Shown here piece after piece: positions 11,583 to 21,862 of a stretch of 64,000 nt of DNA (position 1 is the first letter of the stretch; the number at the start of each line of letters is the position of its first letter). This DNA is from Boudabousia liubingyangii (lineage in GTDB: Bacteria; Actinomycetota; Actinomycetes; Actinomycetales; Actinomycetaceae): NCBI RefSeq assembly GCF_001907245.1, contig NZ_MQSU01000002.1, positions 310,001 to 374,000 on the forward strand. The letters run 5' to 3'. The notes beneath the pieces were generated by a model. It was not told the origin of the DNA, did not search any database, and worked only from the letters and a program-made list of their open reading frames with translations. A program made the position numbers and the translations under genes.

Positions 11583-12493
11583 TGAGTACCAATACTGCTA
11601 ATCCGATCAAAGATTTCCTTAAAAAACGGAAGCTCCAACGTGAAGCACGGATCGTAAATTCAAGGCAGATTCGGGGCCCACGCTTAGTACTGCGATACGT
11701 ACTACTTATCTTGGTTTCGATCTTCATGCTGGGACCTCTAATGCTGCCCCTTTTAGTAGCATTCAAAGCCCCAGGGGAGCCGATTTTTGGCGAGGGCGCG
11801 ACAATTATTCCGCAGACATGGTCCTTGGCTGCATTTAAGGAACTCTTCAGTACCACCAACATTCTTTCGGGTATTACGAATTCCTTGATCATTTGTGCGC
11901 TGGCTGTCGTCTCACATATCGTATTGGCTTCCGTCGGCGGCTATATTCTTTCCCGCCGTGGATGGACGGGACGAAACATTGCTTATCTGATCGTCATGTC
12001 AGCGATGATTTTCCCCTTCGAAGCGATTATGAGCTCCCTGTTTGCAATCGTTAACGATCTGAACCTCTACGACAGTCTGATCGGCGTTTGGTTGCCTGGC
12101 ATGCTTGGTCCCTTCCACCTGCTCTTAATGAGGGCTGCGTTCCTTGGGATCCCTGACGAAATTGAAGATGCCGCCTTTATCGACGGCGCTGGCGAGTTTA
12201 GGCGTTTTTGGTCGATTTTCTTGCCTCAGGTCAAGGGTGCTATGACAATCGTTGGGCTCACATCCTTCATCTACGCTTGGTCTGACTTCCTCTGGCCGCT
12301 ACTGGTCTTGCAGTCAAGAGAGAATAAGACCTTAACCTTGGTGCTAGCGGAACTCTCAAGTTCCATTCAGGGGGTTTCTTACCAAGAAGTAATCGCCGGT
12401 GCGGTGGTTGCCATGACCCCGGTTGTGATTCTCTTCTTCTTCACCCAGAAGTACTTCTTCCGAGGAATTGAAGACGGAGGATTGAAGTTCTAA
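11582..12493 (+). CDS. Sugar ABC transporter permease (MalG/UgpE type)
   Basis: 303 residues. The ATG at 11582 shares one base with the TGA of the upstream permease (TGATG) and has GAGGAG 7 bp ahead; a GTG at 11579 would add one residue. Six membrane spans are predicted after a basic leader. The EAA loop EDAAFIDGAG (about 195-204) with FRRFWSIFLPQVK is typical of the second CUT1 permease, and the C-terminus ends in the family's GIEDGGLKF. It forms the heterodimeric membrane channel with the previous gene product. Translational coupling is likely. Confidence 0.9.
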   Translation: MSTNTANPIKDFLKKRKLQREARIVNSRQIRGPRLVLRYVLLILVSIFMLGPLMLPLLVAFKAPGEPIFGEGATIIPQTWSLAAFKELFSTTNILSGITNSLIICALAVVSHIVLASVGGYILSRRGWTGRNIAYLIVMSAMIFPFEAIMSSLFAIVNDLNLYDSLIGVWLPGMLGPFHLLLMRAAFLGIPDEIEDAAFIDGAGEFRRFWSIFLPQVKGAMTIVGLTSFIYAWSDFLWPLLVLQSRENKTLTLVLAELSSSIQGVSYQEVIAGAVVAMTPVVILFFFTQKYFFRGIEDGGLKF

Positions 12494-12496
12494 ACG

Positions 12497-12527
12497 GATT
12501 GGAGTCTGCGCATCGCAGACTCCAATC
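12497..12527 (+). terminator. Perfect intercistronic hairpin before the fucosidase gene
   Basis: GATTGGAGTCTGCG and its exact complement form a 14 bp stem with a CAT triloop, followed by a short TTTT. It may partly terminate transcription between permease and fucosidase or act as an mRNA-stability boundary. It ends 4 bp before the ribosome binding site region of the fucosidase. Confidence 0.75.
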
Positions 12528-12544
12528 TTTTGGAAGGATAAATA

Positions 12545-13969
12545 ATGGGCGAACTAGATGACTTTGCACCTGACGATTTAGCTGCTGCCGGCGCAGTAGG
12601 TAGTAAACCTGACCCCGGATACATCTATCCAGATAGTCCTCTCACCCAAAAATCTCTGTCTCGATGGCGAGATTTAAAACTGGGAGTGATCATTCACTGG
12701 GGACTTTATACCGCCATTAACCAAGCTGGATCATGGTCTTTGCATCGTGGTCATCTAGGTACCTTCACGGACAAGCCGGATTCATTCTTGGGAACAGATT
12801 CTGAATACCAAGATTGGTATGAGCACCAAATCGTTAACTTCGATGCCTCACAGTTTGATGCCGAAGAATGGGCTGAAGCCTGTGCTGACGCGGGAATGCG
12901 CTACCTAGTCTTTACTACCAAACATCACGATGGATTCGCCCTTTACGACACCGACTATTCAAACTTCAAGGTGACTTCTGAACAGTGTCCGGTAGGACGT
13001 GATCTTTTTAAAGAGATCTCCCAGGCGTTTAGGAGTAAGGGGCTTGAAATAGGTGTCTACTATTCGAAGGCGGATTGGCATCATGAATGTTACTGGGATC
13101 GAGCCCGACCGCTTCATGGACGCTTCTGTAATTATTCGATTCGTAACAAACCCCAAAAATGGGAAAACTTCAAAAGATTTACCCAGCAACAGATTTCTGA
13201 ACTACTTAGTAGATACGGAAAAATTAACGTACTTTGGCTAGATGCGGGATGGGTAGCCGCCCCGGAAGAACCGATCGACATTGAACAAATCGGCGTACTG
13301 GCCCAAACACTACAACCAGAAATTCTAGTCGTGGACCGGGAAGTCCATGGACCATGGGAGCACTACCGTACCCCGGAACAAGAAATTCCAGAAGATATTC
13401 TTGAATACCCTTGGGAATCGTGTATTACTCTGACGCGCTCCTGGTGCAGTATGGAAGTTGACGAAGCGACGAAACCCATGCAAACGATCATTGCTAATCT
13501 ATTAGCAATTGTTAGTAGGGGAGGGAACTATCTGATCGGCTTCGGGCCGGATGAGCACGGTGCGATGAGTAAGCATATTCGGGACTCCCTGTCCGAACTT
13601 GGCAGCTGGATGAGAGTCAACGGGGAAGGAATCTACGCCACTAGAGCTCTAAATCCCAAAAATGAACTCGAGGCAAAATTGCTGCAGAGCTCACCGGTAG
13701 ATGATGCTCGATGGGACTGGTACTTTACTAAGAAATCCAACCAGTATTATCTTTTCGGGGCTTTCCATGACTCTGATATAGATAAATCATCGACACATCT
13801 TGTTCCTGAGGTTGAGGTAGAACTTCCCATAAAAATTAGGGAAGCTTCGATCATGGGGAGCGGGTCCGTGACTATCAACCGCCAACATAATGACAGCACT
13901 AGACTGAGGATTACTTGCGCTGGACAAAAATACGCGGTTGGGATTCGACTCTCCATTGCAGGGGATTAA
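12545..13969 (+). CDS. GH29 alpha-L-fucosidase, cytoplasmic
   Basis: 474 residues starting at an ATG behind GGAAGGA. It should remove terminal alpha-L-fucose from glycans. The barrel motifs are clear: LGVIIHWGLYT (46-56), FTTKHHDGFALYD (123-135), and VLWLDAGW (229-236), in which Asp233 is the expected nucleophile. The general acid differs between GH29 subfamilies and I cannot assign it with confidence. No signal peptide or anchor is visible, so it acts in the cytoplasm on imported oligosaccharides. Being last in the ABC transporter operon, with a LacZ-type galactosidase next door, it points to breakdown of fucosyl-galactosides such as 2'-fucosyllactose or mucin H-antigen fragments. No fucose catabolic genes are in the window. 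Confidence 0.9.
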   Translation: MGELDDFAPDDLAAAGAVGSKPDPGYIYPDSPLTQKSLSRWRDLKLGVIIHWGLYTAINQAGSWSLHRGHLGTFTDKPDSFLGTDSEYQDWYEHQIVNFDASQFDAEEWAEACADAGMRYLVFTTKHHDGFALYDTDYSNFKVTSEQCPVGRDLFKEISQAFRSKGLEIGVYYSKADWHHECYWDRARPLHGRFCNYSIRNKPQKWENFKRFTQQQISELLSRYGKINVLWLDAGWVAAPEEPIDIEQIGVLAQTLQPEILVVDREVHGPWEHYRTPEQEIPEDILEYPWESCITLTRSWCSMEVDEATKPMQTIIANLLAIVSRGGNYLIGFGPDEHGAMSKHIRDSLSELGSWMRVNGEGIYATRALNPKNELEAKLLQSSPVDDARWDWYFTKKSNQYYLFGAFHDSDIDKSSTHLVPEVEVELPIKIREASIMGSGSVTINRQHNDSTRLRITCAGQKYAVGIRLSIAGD

Positions 13970-14094
13970 GTCTCGGCAGTGCTGCTAAACACCCATAAAG
14001 TGATATGGGACTAAAGGCTTAAATGCTGGAATATCTTGGCAAAGATTTATGTTAACTTAGTGTTGCCTAATTAATCTTATTGCTAGGAGTTCCA

Positions 14095-14658
14095 ATGACT
14101 GAAATTGCAATTGTGCTGGGGTCAGTGCGCGAAAACCGATTCGGAGCGCAAATCGCAAACTGGGTCTTAGAGCAGGCGAAAGCAGTAGGGGACCCTGGAA
14201 CTAGCTTCAAACTAGTGGACCTAGCAGATTATGAGCTACCGGTATTTACGGGGAGTACGCCCCCGGGCGCCTTGAAAAAACACTATCCGAATCCAGCCGT
14301 GGCAGCTTGGTCTAAAGCACTTGACTCCGCTGACGGGTACGTATTTATTACCGCTGAATATAATCACTCCATTCCTGGGGCTTTCAAAAATGCGATCGAT
14401 CATATTGGCCCCGAGCTAAACAAAAAAGCCATCGCATTCGTTGGTTACGCCTGGGATGGCGCTATTCGTGCGGTAGAACAGTGGCGAACCATTGCCGGAC
14501 AGTTCAATATGTACGATATTCGTCCTCAGCTTGCGCTGTCTTTCCCCCATGACAGTGAGGAGGGTACCTTCAAGCCAATGACGCGTCGAAACATGGAACT
14601 GAAGTCCTTAATAACCGAACTAAGTGCGGCATCCAAAGCTTTGAAAACCTTGCGCTAG
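14095..14658 (+). CDS. NAD(P)H-dependent FMN reductase family protein
   Basis: 187 residues from the ATG at 14095, with TAGGAG 6 bp upstream; the frame is open from 14080 but that start has no ribosome site. The N-terminus IAIVLGSVRENRFG is the phosphate-binding loop of the flavodoxin-like FMN reductase family. The segment YVFITAEYNHSIPGAFKNAID and the following FVGYAWDGAIRAVEQWR are hallmarks of the same family (chromate/azo/quinone reductases). It is a soluble flavoenzyme transferring electrons from NAD(P)H to FMN, quinones or artificial acceptors; the natural substrate is unknown. It stands alone between the sugar locus and a lipoprotein gene. Confidence 0.88.
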   Translation: MTEIAIVLGSVRENRFGAQIANWVLEQAKAVGDPGTSFKLVDLADYELPVFTGSTPPGALKKHYPNPAVAAWSKALDSADGYVFITAEYNHSIPGAFKNAIDHIGPELNKKAIAFVGYAWDGAIRAVEQWRTIAGQFNMYDIRPQLALSFPHDSEEGTFKPMTRRNMELKSLITELSAASKALKTLR

Positions 14659-14791
14659 AGAAAATCCCCGCTAGAAGCCAGGCATTAGAATAGATAGGAT
14701 CCAAAATCAACAGGATTCCTGACTCCATAAGGTATGATTAACCTCAGAACTCGACTGAGAGTCTTAACAACCGTACCTGAAAGGTGAATCA

Positions 14792-15202
14792 ATGAAGAAG
14801 CAGCTGACGGCCCTAGCCTTAGTGCCGCTAATGACACTCCCGATGCTTACCGCTTGTGGCGGCGGTGCAAACTCTGATGAGGTGGCATGCCAGGGACTCG
14901 AAAAGAACCTAAAGGCTTTTGCTGAAGATTCCAAGGATCTTCAGAATCTAGATCCCTCAAAGCCCGAAGACCTAGAGAAGGTCGGCGATAAGTTTAAGGA
15001 ACTATCCAAGCAAGTAAAGGCTTCCGCCAAGGACGCTAAGACCGACGAAGTCTCCAACGCTATCTCTGAACTATCCACCGATCTTGATAATCTAGGTGAT
15101 GCTCTTAAGAAGCACGATATCACTAAGATGTCGGAACAATACCAGAACTTCAACAACTCTGGCCAGAAGGCTGCTGATGTTTGTAAGGCCTACTTCAAGT
15201 AA
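14792..15202 (+). CDS. Small lipoprotein, function unknown
   Basis: 136 residues with AGGTGA ahead of the ATG. The N-terminus MKKQLTALALVPLMTLPMLT ends in the lipobox LTAC, so Cys22 should be lipidated and the protein tethered outside the membrane. The mature part is highly charged, rich in Lys, Asp and Glu, and predicted to be almost entirely helical (LEKVGDKFKELSKQVKASAK and similar), with two further cysteines (in EVACQGL near the start and DVCKAYFK at the end) that could form a disulfide closing a helical bundle. I do not recognise a named family. The upstream TATGAT at 14733-14738 is a possible -10 element. Confidence 0.8.
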   Translation: MKKQLTALALVPLMTLPMLTACGGGANSDEVACQGLEKNLKAFAEDSKDLQNLDPSKPEDLEKVGDKFKELSKQVKASAKDAKTDEVSNAISELSTDLDNLGDALKKHDITKMSEQYQNFNNSGQKAADVCKAYFK

Positions 15203-15222
15203 GAGCCGAACTTAAGCTAAAT

Positions 15223-15272
15223 AGTTACCCCGCATCTAATAGACAATCGTCAATCTTAGATGCGGGTTAACT
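15223..15272 (+). terminator. Terminator-like hairpin after the lipoprotein gene
   Basis: Two 17-nt arms (15223-15239 and 15256-15272) pair with a single mismatch around a 16 nt loop; no U-tract follows. The right arm ends in ATGCGGGTTAACT, whose complement recurs as an arm of the hairpin at 16157-16191. Confidence 0.65.
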
Positions 15273-15332
15273 ATACAAAACTATTGATAAGAACTATTTC
15301 GAAACTCATTTCCTACTAGTCGACAATGATTT

Positions 15333-16043
15333 ATGACTCGCAATGAGAGCTACTTTCGGTACCTAGGACAGAACCAAGAAAAAGCCCAAACCAGCACCCC
15401 TGCGGGCGGACTAAGCTCTAGCCAGCAGTCTCATCGGCCCTTAGTCGTCGGGCTGACCGGTGGTATCGGTACCGGGAAGTCAACATTTGCGGAAGCTCTG
15501 CTACGACAGAACCATCAGCTTGGACGGGGGACCTCTGTAACCCACCTAGATGCTGATCAGATTTCACGAAACCTAACGGCCCCGAATGGGCTGGCCCTAC
15601 CTGAAATTCGTACCGAATTTGGTCAATCCGTCTTTAACGGGACAGAACTTGATCGCCAGGCACTTGCCCAAGTTATCTTCCAAGATGAATCCGCCAAAAA
15701 ACGACTAGAGGCCATCTTGCATCCCCTGATTCGACAAGAAATTCTAACCGGCATCCAAACTGCTAAAGAAATAGAGCACTCAGTTCTCCTCGATGTCCCC
15801 TTATTATTCGAGGCGGGACTAAATAGAATCTGCGATCAGATCATCACCATCACGGCTCCGTTAGAGCTACGTATTGAGCGCTTAACCGAAAGAGGGATTT
15901 CCCAACCGGATGCTCAAGCGCGAATCGCCAATCAAATCTCCGATCAGGAACGCCTAAACGGCAGCACCTGGGAAGTACACAATGGGGGAGATAAGAGGCA
16001 ACTTTCCCTTCTTGCTGCGGCTTTCCAAAATCTCGTATTCTAA
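15333..16043 (+). CDS. coaE: Dephospho-CoA kinase
   Basis: 236 residues. It phosphorylates dephospho-CoA with ATP, the last step of coenzyme A synthesis, in the cytoplasm. The P-loop GGIGTGKST is at 43-51, LDADQISRNL carries the conserved DAD-type motif, and LHPLIRQEI and LLFEAGL are family landmarks. About 37 residues precede the usual start of the domain; no later start codon is available close to the P-loop, so the extension seems real, though no ribosome binding site precedes the ATG. The position a short distance upstream of uvrB is common in actinobacteria. Confidence 0.92.
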   Translation: MTRNESYFRYLGQNQEKAQTSTPAGGLSSSQQSHRPLVVGLTGGIGTGKSTFAEALLRQNHQLGRGTSVTHLDADQISRNLTAPNGLALPEIRTEFGQSVFNGTELDRQALAQVIFQDESAKKRLEAILHPLIRQEILTGIQTAKEIEHSVLLDVPLLFEAGLNRICDQIITITAPLELRIERLTERGISQPDAQARIANQISDQERLNGSTWEVHNGGDKRQLSLLAAAFQNLVF

Positions 16044-16156
16044 ACTCTGACTTCGATCCTCCTGTGTCTGCCAGAGGATAAGTCTTCTGAATCCTCAAGA
16101 TGACACCTTTAATAAAGGCCTGCACCCGCTACCTATAGAAAACAGCTAGGAAGAGT

Positions 16157-16191
16157 TAACCCGCATTTGAGAAAGCCTCAGGTGCGGGTTA
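16157..16191 (+). terminator. Terminator hairpin between coaE and the convergent membrane-protein gene
   Basis: Arms 16157-16171 and 16177-16191 form a 15 bp stem (two G-U pairs) with a 5 nt loop, followed by CTTTTTC on the plus strand. It is a good intrinsic terminator for coaE. It shares AGTTAACCCGCAT with the hairpin before coaE. Confidence 0.75.
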
Positions 16192-16201
16192 CTTTTTCGT
16201 A

Positions 16202-16729
16202 TTATCGAGACAAGCGCTCAACCAATTGTTGATAAACAGCATTGGGAATGAGCCGCCTCTGAGCCTCTGGGAGTTGCTGCAAAAGTTCTAGGGGGCTGAT
16301 TTCTTGCTCGGCAGCGATCTGCTGAAGCTTCTTAGCCATCATTGGGACGTCAGCCAACTTTAAAGAGCTAAGCTTAAAGCCCTTAGTGACCTGTGAAACT
16401 GCCTGGCCAATATTCGAAGAAATCGCGGACTCAATCCGATTCTTAGCCACGGGTCCAGCCCCGCCACCAATTAGCAAAATCCCCACTAGAGCCACAAGCG
16501 CTAACTTACGTGACGCCCGAGCCAATAACGCCGCCAAAAACAGTGCCACACTGAACATCATCAAGAAAATCACGGCCAGCGTCGATACTGACATTGAAGT
16601 TAGTAGGCCGCTAAAATCGCCGGCCATAATCTGTGAAGCCTCGATCTTATAAGGCACATAGAGCAGCGCGATTACTGCTGCGGCACCCATCGAAAGTAAC
16701 GACAAGAACGGTAGAAACCAACGGCTCAT
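16202..16729 (-). CDS. Small membrane protein, function unknown
   Basis: 175 residues with GGGAGG upstream of the ATG. Three hydrophobic stretches are visible: about 3-25 (signal-like or first span), about 47-69 and about 74-92. A mostly helical cytoplasmic or extracellular tail of about 80 residues ends in RRLIPNAVYQQLVERLSR. There is no recognisable catalytic motif. It lies convergent to coaE and divergent from uvrB. The family is not one I can name. Confidence 0.7.
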   Translation of the reverse strand: MSRWFLPFLSLLSMGAAAVIALLYVPYKIEASQIMAGDFSGLLTSMSVSTLAVIFLMMFSVALFLAALLARASRKLALVALVGILLIGGGAGPVAKNRIESAISSNIGQAVSQVTKGFKLSSLKLADVPMMAKKLQQIAAEQEISPLELLQQLPEAQRRLIPNAVYQQLVERLSR

Positions 16730-16903
16730 AAAGGCCTCCCTAGAAATAAAACTGAGTCCACCCTAGCGATAAAAGCGCACCTCCTGCAACCCATTAAGCT
16801 ACGGGCGCGCCGTAGGTAAAACATTAAAAGCCAGGGGCAGAGTCCCGCTAATCTATCACTACCTGCTCACCTGGTAGACCTAAAAAGAGACACAAATGCT
16901 AGA

Positions 16904-19018
<2,115 letters not shown>

Positions 19019-19129
19019 AATAGGATATTGTCCACTGTTTGAACAAAATGGATAGTCCCTAAGTGCGAAATATGTAAAATGGTCCGAAAGTAGCGAGTTC
19101 TACTACCGGATCTGCAGAAAGAAAAACAT

Positions 19130-20434
19130 ATGCGTGCACTAAGTGATATTTTCCGTAAGGGCGGTATCCTCCTGTGGGTTTTGATCGCAATGCTGCTAGC
19201 AGTAGCTTTGGGATCGATCAAAGTTGGCTCCGGCGTCCTAATGCCCACCAGCGTGGCCCGAGTATTTGTCACCTTCACAGCGATCTTCTCGCAGTTCCTC
19301 TCTTTCACTATCCCGCTGATCATCATCGGGCTAGTCACCCCCGCCATTGCCGACCTGGGGCGAGGCGCCGGGAAATGGCTCTCGATTACTGCCGCCATCG
19401 CCTACGCCTCAACGCTCTTCTCAGGCATATTGACCTTCATCGTTTGCCGACTAGTTTTCCCCAGTCTGATCGGTGGACAAACCCTAGGTAAAGCTGATGA
19501 ACTAGGCGGACACGAGCTCAGCACCTATTTCACCATCGAAATGCCACCCGCAGTGGGCGTCATGACGGCCCTCATCCTGTCCTTCCTGATCGGCATTGGC
19601 CTCTCGATGGTTCCGCGTGGCGTTCTGCGGAAGGGGTTCATCGAATTCCGACACATCATCACCGCCGTGATCGAAAAAGTTATCATCCCTTTACTGCCAC
19701 TGCACATTTTTGGCATCTTCCTAAACCTAACCATGGGCGGGACCGTCTGGAACGTAATTAACGTCCTGCTACGAGTCGTAGTAGTCGTCCTCGTACTTGA
19801 AGTAGTCATCCTCGGAACCCAATACGGGGTCGCCGGGGCCCTAACCGGTCGGAGCCCGATAAAAGCTCTAGGGACTATGATGCCCGCCTACCTAACCGCC
19901 TTGGGTACCTCCTCCTCGGCGGCGACAATTCCGGTCACCCTGAAGCAGACCCGCAAGAATGGGGTTAGTCAAGCAGTCTCGGCCTTCACCGTGCCACTCT
20001 GTGCAACTATCCACCTAGCTGGATCAACCTCAAAGATCGTCGCCTTCTCCCTAGCCATCATCGTGACCCAAGGATTGCCGATTTCTACCGCCCACTACAT
20101 CGGATTTATCTTTATGTTGGGTATCACTATGGTGGCCGCTCCCGGGGTCCCCGGCGGCGCGATCATGGCTGCCACCGGCATCCTCCAGTCCATGTTGGGC
20201 TTTGATGATGCGGCCGTTGCCTTGATGATCGCCACCTACATTGGTCTAGATGCCTTCGGTACTGCGACTAACGTTACCGGCGATGGTGCCATTGCCATGG
20301 TCATCGATAAATTCGCCCGAGGTCGCATCGGCCTAGAAGGGGACCCGGAAAACGCCCGGGAACTAGCCTTCGATGGCATGAAATACCTACACCAAGTGAC
20401 CGAAAACCCGGTGCTCGAGGAAGCAAACCGTTAA
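19130..20434 (+). CDS. Dicarboxylate/amino acid:cation symporter (DAACS family)
   Basis: 434 residues, a polytopic membrane protein with about eight spans and two re-entrant hairpins. The serine-rich hairpin TLGTSSSAATIPVT and the substrate/cation motif GLDAFGTATNVTGDGA (in place of the more usual NMDGT form) place it in the sodium/proton-coupled glutamate, aspartate, serine or C4-dicarboxylate carriers, close to SstT/GltP-like members. The exact substrate cannot be told. AGAAAG precedes the ATG by about 8 bp. It is preceded by uvrB without an obvious terminator and followed by the riboswitch region of the TerC gene. Confidence 0.88.
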   Translation: MRALSDIFRKGGILLWVLIAMLLAVALGSIKVGSGVLMPTSVARVFVTFTAIFSQFLSFTIPLIIIGLVTPAIADLGRGAGKWLSITAAIAYASTLFSGILTFIVCRLVFPSLIGGQTLGKADELGGHELSTYFTIEMPPAVGVMTALILSFLIGIGLSMVPRGVLRKGFIEFRHIITAVIEKVIIPLLPLHIFGIFLNLTMGGTVWNVINVLLRVVVVVLVLEVVILGTQYGVAGALTGRSPIKALGTMMPAYLTALGTSSSAATIPVTLKQTRKNGVSQAVSAFTVPLCATIHLAGSTSKIVAFSLAIIVTQGLPISTAHYIGFIFMLGITMVAAPGVPGGAIMAATGILQSMLGFDDAAVALMIATYIGLDAFGTATNVTGDGAIAMVIDKFARGRIGLEGDPENARELAFDGMKYLHQVTENPVLEEANR

Positions 20435-20530
20435 GAAGTCCTGGGGCGCGAAATCTCCAACGAGATTAGTGGGGTAGGAAACACGTTCTAAATCCCCCGG
20501 GGGCTGGTGCAATCGGCTAAACTGGGAAAT

Positions 20531-20689
20531 CCGGTAGGGGAGTATTTCCACTAACAGATACGTCGTCATCACGGGCTAAAACCCCGGCGTAGAGGCTTAA
20601 AACACTAAAGTATTCAGCCAGCTAAATCGAGTAATCAACTCGAAAGAACTGCGCGAAACTTTAGGAAATGAGCGGAAAGAGACCTCCGG
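20531..20689 (+). ncRNA. yybP-ykoY manganese riboswitch aptamer
   Basis: The sequence carries the conserved signature of this Mn2+-sensing RNA. GGGGAGTA is at 20537-20544. TACG at 20559-20562 pairs with CGTA at 20588-20591 and encloses the conserved TCGTCATC (20563-20570) and CGG (20585-20587), capped by a GGG-CTAAAA-CCC hairpin. The closing P1 helix is CCGGTAGG (20531-20538, one bulged T) with CCTCCGG (20683-20689). The arm between 20592 and 20680 is longer than in the compact Lactococcus example: CTAAAGT (20605-20611) pairs with ACTTTAG (20658-20664), and TCGAGT (20627-20632) with ACTCGA (20638-20643). It precedes a TerC-family gene, a common target of this riboswitch. The class is assigned from memory of its consensus. 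Confidence 0.85.
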
Positions 20690-20714
20690 TACCCCGAATT
20701 TATCCTCGTACCGG
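20686..20714 (+). promoter_or_regulatory. Expression-platform hairpin of the manganese riboswitch
   Basis: CCGGTAC (20686-20692) and GTACCGG (20708-20714) can form a 7 bp stem ending directly before the ribosome binding site AAAAGGAAA. Its left arm overlaps the 3' strand of the aptamer's P1 helix, so the two helices exclude each other. Mn2+-stabilised P1 would free the ribosome site, turning translation on. Confidence 0.55.
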
Positions 20715-20728
20715 AAAAGGAAATCCTA

Positions 20729-21727
20729 ATGGATGTACATATTTTAGGATGGCTGGGTCTTGCCGCCATCGTTATTGCCCTATTAACGGTTGACTTCGTG
20801 GGCCACGTGCGTAGCCCGCACGCCCCCTCGATGAAAGAAGCCGCTACCTGGTCGGCCGCCTACATTGCCCTTGCTGTATCTTTCGGCTTCTTAATCTGGG
20901 GCATTTGGGACCTGAATTTTGCGACCCAGTACTGGGCCGGTTGGATCACCGAATGGTCACTTTCGCTAGATAACCTCTTCGTTTTCGTGATCATCCTAGG
21001 CGCTTTCCGCGTGCCCCGCGAATACCAGCAAAAAGTGCTACTAATCGGCATCACCCTTTCTCTAATCTTCCGCTTCGTCTTCATCCTGGTAGGCGTTGTC
21101 ATCATTGAAAAGTTCGTCTGGGTGTTCTACATCTTCGGCGCGTTCCTAATCTACACTGCCATTAAGCAGGCTCTAGAAGGCGTGGAAACCGGCGAGCATG
21201 AGGACGAAGAGTACAAGGAAGCTTTCCTCACCCGCGCAGCCCGTCGAGTTTTCCCCACCACCAACGGCTTCGTCTCTGACAAGATGCTGCACCGCCACAA
21301 CGGCAAAACCTACATCACCCCCATGCTGTTGGTCATTATCGCCGTGGGCACCGCTGACGTCATGTTTGCTGTGGACTCGATTCCGGCAATCTTTGGCCTA
21401 ACTAAGGAACCCTTCCTAGTATTCGCCGCTAACGCTTTCTCCCTACTTGGTCTCCGTCAGCTCTACTTCCTGATCGATGGCTTGCTGGAGCGTCTGGCAT
21501 ACCTACACTATGGCTTGGCTGCCATCCTTGGTTTCATCGGTGTCAAACTGGTCCTGCACGCCCTGCATGAGAACTCCTTGCCCTTCATTAACGGGGGCGA
21601 AGGCATTCACGTTTGGGAGCCCTCCATTAACTTCTCCCTAGCCTATATCGTGGTGGTTTTGGGCGTTACCATTATTGCCTCACTACTACGAGGACGCCGC
21701 GAAAAGCAGGCTGAACAGCCCGCCTAA
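20729..21727 (+). CDS. TerC/Alx-family integral membrane protein, probable Mn2+ exporter
   Basis: 332 residues with about nine membrane spans. The acidic intramembrane motifs EWSLSLDNLFVFVIIL (about 71-86) and ADVMFAVDSIPAIF (about 209-222) are diagnostic of TerC proteins, several of which export manganese and help load exoenzymes with metal. GTG-free start: ATG at 20729 with AAAAGGA 8 bp upstream. The manganese riboswitch directly upstream supports a role in Mn2+ homeostasis rather than tellurite resistance. A 25-residue charged cytoplasmic segment (GVETGEHEDEEYKEAF) separates two halves. It ends in a strong bidirectional hairpin before the convergent marC-like gene. Confidence 0.9.
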   Translation: MDVHILGWLGLAAIVIALLTVDFVGHVRSPHAPSMKEAATWSAAYIALAVSFGFLIWGIWDLNFATQYWAGWITEWSLSLDNLFVFVIILGAFRVPREYQQKVLLIGITLSLIFRFVFILVGVVIIEKFVWVFYIFGAFLIYTAIKQALEGVETGEHEDEEYKEAFLTRAARRVFPTTNGFVSDKMLHRHNGKTYITPMLLVIIAVGTADVMFAVDSIPAIFGLTKEPFLVFAANAFSLLGLRQLYFLIDGLLERLAYLHYGLAAILGFIGVKLVLHALHENSLPFINGGEGIHVWEPSINFSLAYIVVVLGVTIIASLLRGRREKQAEQPA

Positions 21728-21785
21728 TCTGTTACACGCTCTAGTCTTGGGTACCCGTTACCGATAGAGATACAGCTAAATATAT

Positions 21786-21827
21786 TTCAGCCCCGCTAAT
21801 TCCCAGATGACTGGGAGCGGGGCTGAA
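21786..21827. terminator. Bidirectional terminator hairpin between terC and marC-like genes
   Basis: TTCAGCCCCGCT (21786-21797) and AGCGGGGCTGAA (21816-21827) form a 12 bp perfect outer stem, with an inner TCCCAG/CTGGGA hairpin. No U-tract follows on either strand. It lies between converging genes. Confidence 0.75.
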
Positions 21828-21862
21828 AACTATCTTGGAGCGAACCTAGACTATCTGTAGGA

